Origin: Limnospira sp050045915
Lineage (GTDB): Bacteria; Cyanobacteriota; Cyanobacteriia; Cyanobacteriales; Microcoleaceae
Reading direction: 5' to 3'
DNA: 9,428 bases
NCBI GenBank assembly: GCA_050045915.1
Contig: JBNGCR010000209.1
Location: 1-9,428, forward strand
Below, piece by piece: positions 1-5,095 of this stretch. Positions within the stretch are counted from its first letter, which is position 1; every line of letters begins with the position of its first letter. A program made the position numbers and the translations under genes. The notes beneath the pieces are model-generated. The model made no database searches, was not told the DNA's origin, and was given only the letters and a program-made list of their open reading frames with translations.

Positions 1-71
1 GCTCCCTCCGCTCCCTCCGCTCCCTCCGCTCCCCCTGCTCCCTCCGCTCCCTCCGCTTCCTCCGCTCCCCA
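1..71. repeat. 9-bp tandem repeat, about 8 units, next to the ppc 3' end
   Basis: The unit is GCTCCCTCC on the plus strand (GGAGGGAGC on the ppc coding strand). Seven full units and a partial eighth run from the window edge to position 71. The fourth unit (28-36) and the seventh (55-63) carry substitutions; the others are identical. The array stops 8 bp before the ppc stop codon complement at 80-82, so it would lie in the ppc 3' untranslated region. It may continue leftwards outside the window. On the transcript strand it is G-rich with repeated GG and GGG runs, which could fold into G-quadruplex-like structure; that is inference. No hairpin plus U-tract terminator is seen here. Confidence 0.93.
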
Positions 72-79
72 TCTCACGA

Positions 80-3000
80 TCAGCCCGTATTCCGCATCCC
101 GGCGGCGATGCCGTTGATCGTCAGCAGGGCGCCGCGCAGCAGTTCCCCTTTGCTGTAGCGGGAATGGATCACGCCGGGGGTGGCGGCGGTGCCGTGGCGG
201 CGCAGGCGTTGCAGCAGGGACACCTGCAACAGTCCCAGGGGGATGATCGTGCCGTTTCGCAGTTGCACTGATCGCTGCAGGGCCGGGTCATTGTCCAACA
301 AACCCTGCTGTCCGGTAATCTCCAAAACCAGTTTGCGGGTGAGGTTGTACTCCGTGGCGATCTGATCGAACAGGGCCTCGAAGCGATCGCGATCTTCGGG
401 CTGGCTCAGTTCCCGGACGTAGTGGTGGGCGATTTCCAAATCCACTTTCGCCAGAGTCATTTCCACCTTCGAGAGGGCCGTGCGGAAAAACGGCCACTTG
501 ATGTAAAAGTAGCGCAACAGTTTCAGATGTTCCTCAGACTCCTCCTCCACGAACTGCTGCAGGGCCGTCCCCACGCCGTACCAGGAGGGCAGCAAGAAGC
601 GGCTCTGGGTCCAGCTAAACACCCAGGGAATCGCCCGCAGGCCAGAAATATCCTTTTTCTTGTCCCCCTGGCGGCGGGCGGGCCGGGAGCTGATTTGCAG
701 TTGGCTGATTTCCTGGATGGGGGTCACTTGGTCGAAGAACGCCACCAGGTCGGGCTGTTCGTAGACCAGGTGGCGGTAACAAGTCCGCGATCGCGTCGCC
801 AACTCCTCCATAATGTCATTCCAGGGTTCGATCTCGTCGAATCCCGTGTGCAGGAGGCTGGCCTGGATCACCGCCGTCGCCACGCTCTCCAAATTGTAGA
901 GCGCCAGTTGAGACAGGGAATATTTGGAGGCGAGCACCTCCCCCTGTTCGGTGATCTTGATGCGGCCGTTGATACTCTTGCCCGGTTGCGCCAAAATCGC
1001 CTTGTAAGCCGGACCCCCGCCGCGTCCGACGGAACCGCCGCGGCCGTGGAAGATGCGAATGCCGACGTGGTAGGACTCGGCCAGACTCTGCAGGGATTTC
1101 TGGGCCTTGTGAATTTCCCAGTTGCTGCTCAGGAACCCGGAATCCTTGTTGCTGTCGGAGTACCCCAGCATGATCTCCTGCAAAGAGGCGTTGATGTCCC
1201 CGCCCACTTCCCGGTATTTTTCGTAGCCGCCGGCCAACATCGCTCGGTACAGGGGCAACTCGAACAGATCCTTCATCACCCTCGGCGCCCGCTTCAGGTC
1301 ATCGACGGTTTCAAACAGCGGCACGACGCTCAAGCTGCCGATGCCCGTGGCCGGGTCATAGAGCCCGGCTTCCTTAGCCAGCAACAGCACCTCCAGCAGG
1401 TCGCTGACGTCGTGGCTCATGCTGATAATGTAGGTCTGGCAAATTTCCGCCCCGAATTCCTGTTGCAGTTCCCGCATCACCCGGAAGGTGTTGATGGTTT
1501 CGCAGGTTTTCTCGGAAAAGGGCAGCTCGGCGGGGATCAAGGGGCGGCGGGTTTGCAGTTCCGAACTCAGCCATAGGGCGCGTTCGGACTCGGTGAGGTC
1601 GTTGTAGGGTTTGTGGAGGAGTTGCAGGTACTCCACCACCTCGTTGATGGCGTTGCCGTGGACGGAGGATTCCTGGCGCATATCCATACGGGCCAGGTAG
1701 AAGCCGTAAATTTCCACCTGACAGATGAGATTTTCCAGGTCGCGGCAGTGGATGCCGGTGGCTTCCAGGTTCCGCTGAATCAGTTGCAGCTCTTGCAGGA
1801 ATTCCATTCCGGAGTGGTAGAGGCTGCCGTCCCGATCTTTGGTGACGATGCGTTCCCGTTCCCGTTCGACTTCGTTGCTCTCAGAGAGGCGCTCGTTGCG
1901 ATCGCGGGTATTTTCCAGCCGCTTCTGGACGTAGGAGAGTTTCAGGCGGTAGGGTTCCTGGCGGTAGCGGATGGCGACTTTGTCGTAGACTTCCGGCAGT
2001 TGGATCTGGTCGCGATCGAGGGATTCGAGCAGTTCGGGCAGGACGTCGCTCCAGTGCAGGGACAGACTCAACAGGCTGCTGAGGTGATCGACGGCCACGA
2101 TGTATTTTTCGAGAACCAGTTTGCGTTGATAACAGGCGGTTCTCCAGGTCACTTCTGGCGTCACCGAGGGGTTGCCGTCGCGATCGGCTCCCACCCAGGA
2201 GCCGAATTTACAAAAATCGTAGTTGGGGGGCCGCAAATGGGGGAAGGAGGGTTGCAGCGCCTGCTTGATGCGCTGGTACAACTGCGGGATGATGTCGAAT
2301 AAAATTTCTTGGAAGTAGTGCAAACTATATTCCACTTCGTCCAAGACCGTGGGCTTGAACTGGTGCAACTCGTCGGTGCGCCACCACAGGCGAATTTCTT
2401 CCCGCAGTTGTTCTTGCAGTTCGTCGGTCCAGGCGGTGACGAGGGAGGTGGTTTCCGCGTCCCCGTTTCTCAGGCCGCCGTAACTTTCATCGACGCGATC
2501 GAAGGAGGCGAGAATTTGGGCGATCCGGCGCTGTTTGGTGCGGATCGTGTGGCGCACGATTTCCGTGGGGTGGGCGGTGAACACCAGCCGGATGTCGAGT
2601 TGATCGAGCAGCCGCTGGATCACCTGGGAGGGGACGTTCAACCGCCGCAGCATCGGAAACAGGTGGTGGAAGGTTCCCAGGTCGCGACTGTCCCTGAGAG
2701 AGCTGGCGGGGGCGGAGACATCCACGGGAGCCTCTTCCGCATCCGAGAAGCGCTGGTTTCGGGTTTCAAAAACGGAGTCGCCGGACTTGTCGGGGGATAC
2801 CGGGGATTTCCCCCGCTGTTTGAGGTGGGCGTAGGCGAGTTGTTGGTCCCGCTGCTCGTAGTGTTGCTCGACGATATTGATCAGTTGGAAATACAGGGCA
2901 AATGCCCGGGATGCGCGGATGGCCGCGTTGATGTCGAGTTGTTCGATAATTTGCCAGACGTTGGCTTTGAGATCGGGGGAAGCCTGTCCTTCCGGTGAGG

Positions 3001-3187
3001 TCATCGATCGCATTTGCAGCAGCAGATCCACCAATTGCTGTCCGCACTCTTGCCGGAGGACACTTTCCCACAAATCTTCGACAATTTTGAGGCGATTGCG
3101 TAACAAGAGGTCAGAGGCTGTTAACGGAGCATTGGATGAAACGACCGCGCTGGGGACCTGTTCTGAGGATTGGAGCAGTGAACTCAT
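80..3187 (-). CDS. ppc: Phosphoenolpyruvate carboxylase
   Basis: Cytoplasmic enzyme that carboxylates phosphoenolpyruvate with bicarbonate to oxaloacetate and phosphate, replenishing C4 acids for the TCA pathway and amino-acid synthesis. The 1035-residue product matches the usual cyanobacterial length of roughly 1000-1050. Diagnostic motifs are all present in order: TAHPTE at 204-209 (catalytic His206), GSWVGADRDGNP at 329-340, YGFYLARMDMRQES at 494-507, GYSDSNKDSGF at 675-685, the glycine-rich HGRGGSVGRGGGP loop at 714-726, EQGE at 747-750, SWTQSRFLLPSWYGVG at 858-873, and the invariant C-terminal RNTG. The N terminus lacks the plant-type phosphorylation motif, as expected for a bacterial enzyme. 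Residues about 122-170 form a hydrophilic, low-complexity insert before the first catalytic block. The ATG at 3185-3187 is preceded by an AGGA-type ribosome site. No frameshift or missing catalytic residue is seen. The gene appears monocistronic and has a -10 box close upstream. Confidence 0.98.
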   Translation of the reverse strand: MSSLLQSSEQVPSAVVSSNAPLTASDLLLRNRLKIVEDLWESVLRQECGQQLVDLLLQMRSMTSPEGQASPDLKANVWQIIEQLDINAAIRASRAFALYFQLINIVEQHYEQRDQQLAYAHLKQRGKSPVSPDKSGDSVFETRNQRFSDAEEAPVDVSAPASSLRDSRDLGTFHHLFPMLRRLNVPSQVIQRLLDQLDIRLVFTAHPTEIVRHTIRTKQRRIAQILASFDRVDESYGGLRNGDAETTSLVTAWTDELQEQLREEIRLWWRTDELHQFKPTVLDEVEYSLHYFQEILFDIIPQLYQRIKQALQPSFPHLRPPNYDFCKFGSWVGADRDGNPSVTPEVTWRTACYQRKLVLEKYIVAVDHLSSLLSLSLHWSDVLPELLESLDRDQIQLPEVYDKVAIRYRQEPYRLKLSYVQKRLENTRDRNERLSESNEVERERERIVTKDRDGSLYHSGMEFLQELQLIQRNLEATGIHCRDLENLICQVEIYGFYLARMDMRQESSVHGNAINEVVEYLQLLHKPYNDLTESERALWLSSELQTRRPLIPAELPFSEKTCETINTFRVMRELQQEFGAEICQTYIISMSHDVSDLLEVLLLAKEAGLYDPATGIGSLSVVPLFETVDDLKRAPRVMKDLFELPLYRAMLAGGYEKYREVGGDINASLQEIMLGYSDSNKDSGFLSSNWEIHKAQKSLQSLAESYHVGIRIFHGRGGSVGRGGGPAYKAILAQPGKSINGRIKITEQGEVLASKYSLSQLALYNLESVATAVIQASLLHTGFDEIEPWNDIMEELATRSRTCYRHLVYEQPDLVAFFDQVTPIQEISQLQISSRPARRQGDKKKDISGLRAIPWVFSWTQSRFLLPSWYGVGTALQQFVEEESEEHLKLLRYFYIKWPFFRTALSKVEMTLAKVDLEIAHHYVRELSQPEDRDRFEALFDQIATEYNLTRKLVLEITGQQGLLDNDPALQRSVQLRNGTIIPLGLLQVSLLQRLRRHGTAATPGVIHSRYSKGELLRGALLTINGIAAGMRNTG

Positions 3188-3222
3188 AAGGTCTGTTCCT
3201 ATTTAGCAAGAATATCCAACTT

Positions 3223-3228
3223 ATTATA
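3223..3228 (-). promoter_or_regulatory. Candidate -10 box of the ppc promoter
   Basis: On the minus strand this reads TATAAT, a perfect sigma-70 type -10 hexamer, 35 bp upstream of the ppc ATG. The hexamer at 17-bp spacing (3246-3251, CTACGA on the minus strand) is a poor -35, so the promoter may depend on an activator or a group 2 sigma factor; that is inference. The short leader carries AGGA about 10 bases before the start codon. I saw no obvious NtcA-type GTA-N8-TAC site next to it. Confidence 0.45.
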
Positions 3229-3774
3229 CTTGTCAGGTAGACACTTCGTAGAACGGGGCGGGCGAACTGATGAGAAATAATCGCGACCCTTCCTTAAATT
3301 TGGCACTGATGTATCTGATGTATCAATTGACCGCGCCGTTTTGTGGTAAATTGGCGCCGAGATGGTTCTATAATTTCAAATTTACGATTAAAAACCGCCG
3401 AAAATTGTGGGGCGGAATGGGGCGTTACATCTGCGACGCTCGCCCGTTCCCTCCCGGCAAAAGCCGGTCGGAAATCCCCCGAGCATCGATCCCGAGTCCG
3501 GCGATCGGACCCAACACTTCGACGATCGCCGCCGGCCGGAAAACCGCGATATCAAGACTGTTTCAGTTTCGGAATTGCCGGTTGCCTTGAGCCGGTTCCC
3601 CAAAAATGATAGCGATCGCGGGAACAAACTTTCCTCACTTCGAGTCAGCCCCCCTCCAAAACAGTCATTCCCCCGGCAACGGAACCGCCAATTTCCCGAT
3701 GTAAAATCCCGCCCACGATCTCGCCCTCGTGTACTCAAGAGCGGGGAAAGGGAGTCGGGAGTAGATCCTCCGAG
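3229..3774. other. Gene-poor intergenic region
   Basis: About 550 bp without a convincing gene. Open frames exist on both strands, but they are Arg/Pro/Ser-rich, overlap one another, lack good ribosome sites and show no recognisable motif, so I treat them as chance frames in GC-rich DNA. Visible items are a 9-bp tandem duplication CTGATGTAT at 3306-3323, an isolated plus-strand TATAAT at 3369-3374 with no well-spaced -35, a CCGGC-AAAA-GCCGG hairpin at 3454-3467 with no T-tract, and one HIP1 octamer near 3613. An unannotated small RNA cannot be excluded, but no known cyanobacterial RNA was recognised. Confidence 0.6.
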
Positions 3775-3823
3775 TCAATGATCAATTGTCAATTATCAAC
3801 GATCAATTGTCAATTATCAATTC
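3775..3823. repeat. Heptamer tandem repeat, 7 units
   Basis: Seven consecutive 7-mers of the form TCAAYNR or close to it: TCAATGA, TCAATTG, TCAATTA, TCAACGA, TCAATTG, TCAATTA, TCAATTC. Units 1-3 and 4-6 also form a 21-bp higher-order repeat with a single base difference. This is the short tandemly repeated repetitive (STRR) heptamer type known from filamentous cyanobacteria. It lies 15 bp beyond the stop codon of the minus-strand 84-residue gene, where a terminator would be expected. The array is AT-rich against a GC-rich background. Confidence 0.93.
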
Positions 3824-3838
3824 TCCCCCCCACCCCTT

Positions 3839-4093
3839 TCAATCCGAGAGCTCCGCATCGGAATCGTCGGGCGGAGTTTGGGGGAAGTGGAGGACGGGGA
3901 GGCGATCGCCGCGGAACACCTCCTCGCTGCTCTGGCTCAAACCCAACGCCACATCCCGAACCAGGCGACCGCCGGCCATCGCCGCCACGAACGGAACCGC
4001 AGCCAACCCCAGCAGCCAGTCGGACGGCAGGGTGGGGGCGGATTCGGAAGCCGCCGAGGGTGGGGACGGATCGCTCCAAGAAGACTGTGACAT
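3839..4093 (-). CDS. Small conserved-looking single-TM protein of unknown function
   Basis: An 84-residue protein. The first 25 residues are Ser/Pro-rich and polar. Residues about 26-41 form a hydrophobic stretch (WLLGLAAVPFVAAMAG) compatible with one membrane helix. The C-terminal part holds the compact motif SSEEVFRGDRLPVLHFP at 55-71, followed by an acidic tail. I chose the ATG at 4091-4093 because GGAGGT sits 10 bases upstream; a TTG seven codons earlier would place that ribosome site inside the gene. The motif looks like a short cyanobacterial membrane-protein family I recall only loosely, so no function is assigned. The gene is divergent from the large DUF1574-type gene, and a group II intron remnant lies 129 bp upstream. 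Its low-complexity N terminus leaves some chance that it is not translated. Confidence 0.72.
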   Translation of the reverse strand: MSQSSWSDPSPPSAASESAPTLPSDWLLGLAAVPFVAAMAGGRLVRDVALGLSQSSEEVFRGDRLPVLHFPQTPPDDSDAELSD

Positions 4094-4102
4094 CGACAAC
4101 TT

Positions 4103-4108
4103 ACCTCC
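4103..4108 (-). promoter_or_regulatory. Strong Shine-Dalgarno site deciding the start of the 84-residue gene
   Basis: On the minus strand the sequence is GGAGGT, a near-perfect anti-16S match, 10 bases before the ATG at 4091-4093. It decides for that start over the upstream in-frame TTG at 4112-4114 and is the best single argument that this small frame is translated. Confidence 0.7.
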
Positions 4109-4222
4109 ATGCAAACATCAGTGAGGCCCGCCCTCAGAACCCGTCGGGCGATCGCGGGCCGGACTCAGACCGATCGTCGGGTCTTCAAATCTGCCCTAAC
4201 TATGCCAAAATATAGTCGAAAG

Positions 4223-4938
4223 GTGCGATTCGTTCGGGAACGAAATAAGGCTGAAATGCCTGAAATAACCTCCCGGTAAGGCTTTCATCCTCTTGGATGA
4301 ATATAAGGGGCGCACCCCTGACCAGCCTTATAACTATCTGTATGTTCCAAGTTTAGTATCACAAGAGACTAAATAAGGTCGGAACTCTCAGGGTCAAGGA
4401 CAGTCAGCAATACAAATTCCTTATATAAGGAACAAAGTAAAACTGATAATCCAAGAGAGGAGGCGATAGCCACCCCCAATTTTGGGATTCACAACCCCAG
4501 GATTGAAGCGGGGAACGGAAGGCGATGAGGTGGAATCTGCCACCAATACTCCGACCACTGCCAATCATCTATGACTAACCGAAAGGTGAACATCTGTCAT
4601 GAACCCTCGAAAATATTTGGTATCGAAAACAGGTTGATAACGGTGCTGCTCGAATGAGTAAGTGGAAAAGTGGAAGATTCTTTCGGCTATCCACACAGAC
4701 CCTTAAAAGTACACCGGGGGAAAGGATGAGTCTAAGGATGGAATACCCATACAGATGGAACGATGTTACCCCATGTCCAACGACCATCAGGCGAAATATC
4801 AAACAATGGTTAAAAGCCGGGGTCATAGACAATGGTGTATTTGACGATACGAAAGCCGGGACACCTCAAGGAGGGGTAATAAGTCCACTCCTCTCTGAAT
4901 GGGAGGGGGAGATGGTAACATCTCTCTCGACCCCTAAT
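4223..4938 (+). mobile_element. Degenerate group II intron remnant, internally deleted
   Basis: The 5' end starts with GTGCG, the group II intron 5' consensus, followed by a long structured region resembling domain I of chloroplast-like bacterial introns, including the hairpin TCATCC-TCTT-GGATGA near 4281-4296. From 4654 there is a fragment of the intron-encoded reverse transcriptase. The 3' end looks like domain VI: a stem from about 4903 (GGGAGGGGGAGATG) paired with CATCTCTCTCGACCC, then a bulge-A-like CCTAAT, giving a 3' boundary near 4938. Total length is about 716 bp, whereas ORF-bearing members are usually above 2 kb. I cannot find the hairpin of domain V with its AGC triad and GNRA loop; the RT fragment runs straight into a GAATGGGAGG-like stretch that normally follows domain V. 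The element should be unable to self-splice or move by itself. Boundaries are inferred from consensus ends. Confidence 0.85.
4654..4893 (+). pseudogene. Fragment of group II intron reverse transcriptase (intron-encoded protein)
   Basis: The open frame beginning ATG at 4654 contains two pieces of an intron-encoded protein. The first (residues 1-41) resembles the region around and before the normal N terminus of these proteins, with a PYRWNDVTPC segment. The second, about residues 45-80, reads IKQWLKAGVID and then GTPQGGVISPLL, the RT block just before the catalytic YADD motif. Between them most of the N-terminal RT domain is missing, with a junction near 4777-4790 and probably a small frame slip. 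After SPLL at 4893, YADD, the thumb and the maturase domain are all gone. The frame then reads through intron 3' sequence and flank to a stop at 4999-5001, which has no coding meaning. Full-length family members are about 500-600 residues, so this is non-functional. Confidence 0.9.
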
Positions 4939-5088
4939 TGCGAGTGGGACGTCCCCGACTACCGCCACCGGCGATCGCGCGAAGCGCACCGGCAAAGCTG
5001 ATCGCGGTCAGATCGGGTCGAGCCGGGGGAAACGGGCGAAAAACTCGACCGTCGCACCCATAATAGTCGAGATGAGCGTGAAAGAGTC
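4939..5088 (+). other. Structured GC-rich leader upstream of the DUF1574-type gene
   Basis: This 150-bp spacer between the intron 3' end and the large gene is rich in short inverted repeats: the perfect palindrome GGGACGTCCC at 4946-4955, GCGC-GAA-GCGC near 4977-4987, CTGA/TCAG flanking a GCGG core near 4998-5011, and a 7-bp stem GGTCGAG (5016-5022) with CTCGACC (5044-5050). A weak -10-like CATAAT lies at 5059-5064 with no matching -35. Because the intron sits directly before it, the original promoter region of the large gene may have been split or moved. No known riboswitch was recognised. Confidence 0.4.
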
Positions 5089-5095
5089 TTGGTAA
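5072..5095 (+). other. Seven-codon mini-frame overlapping the TTG start
   Basis: An ATG at 5072 opens a 7-codon frame (MSVKESW) that ends in TAA at 5093-5095 and overlaps the TTG start of the large gene (5089-5091) in another frame. It could be a chance frame, a translational-coupling minicistron, or the true N terminus separated from the gene by a single-base frameshift. The third option would explain why the large gene lacks an ATG start. I cannot choose between these from one sequence. Confidence 0.3.

Noticed and set aside
1..71. Terminal repeat array considered as CRISPR
   Set aside because: Units are 9 bp in direct tandem with no spacers, which is a simple tandem repeat.
422..2998. Long plus-strand open frames opposite ppc (422-1576, 1613-2302, 2309-2998)
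   Set aside because: They lie antisense to a complete, motif-verified ppc gene; GC-rich codon use leaves the complementary frame open. Their products show no motifs.
3454..3467. CCGGC-AAAA-GCCGG hairpin as a terminator
   Set aside because: Short stem with no T-tract on either side and no gene ending nearby.
3270..3781. Overlapping open frames on both strands between ppc and the heptamer repeat
   Set aside because: Arg/Pro/Ser-rich composition, mutual overlap, no Shine-Dalgarno sites and no domain resemblance; likely chance frames.
4575..4832. 85-residue minus-strand frame across the intron remnant
   Set aside because: Antisense to the RT fragment and ribozyme sequence; no coding features.
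5016..5050. GGTCGAG/CTCGACC hairpin considered as group II intron domain V
   Set aside because: It lies beyond the inferred intron 3' end, has a 21-nt irregular interior, and lacks the domain V two-base bulge and tetraloop arrangement.
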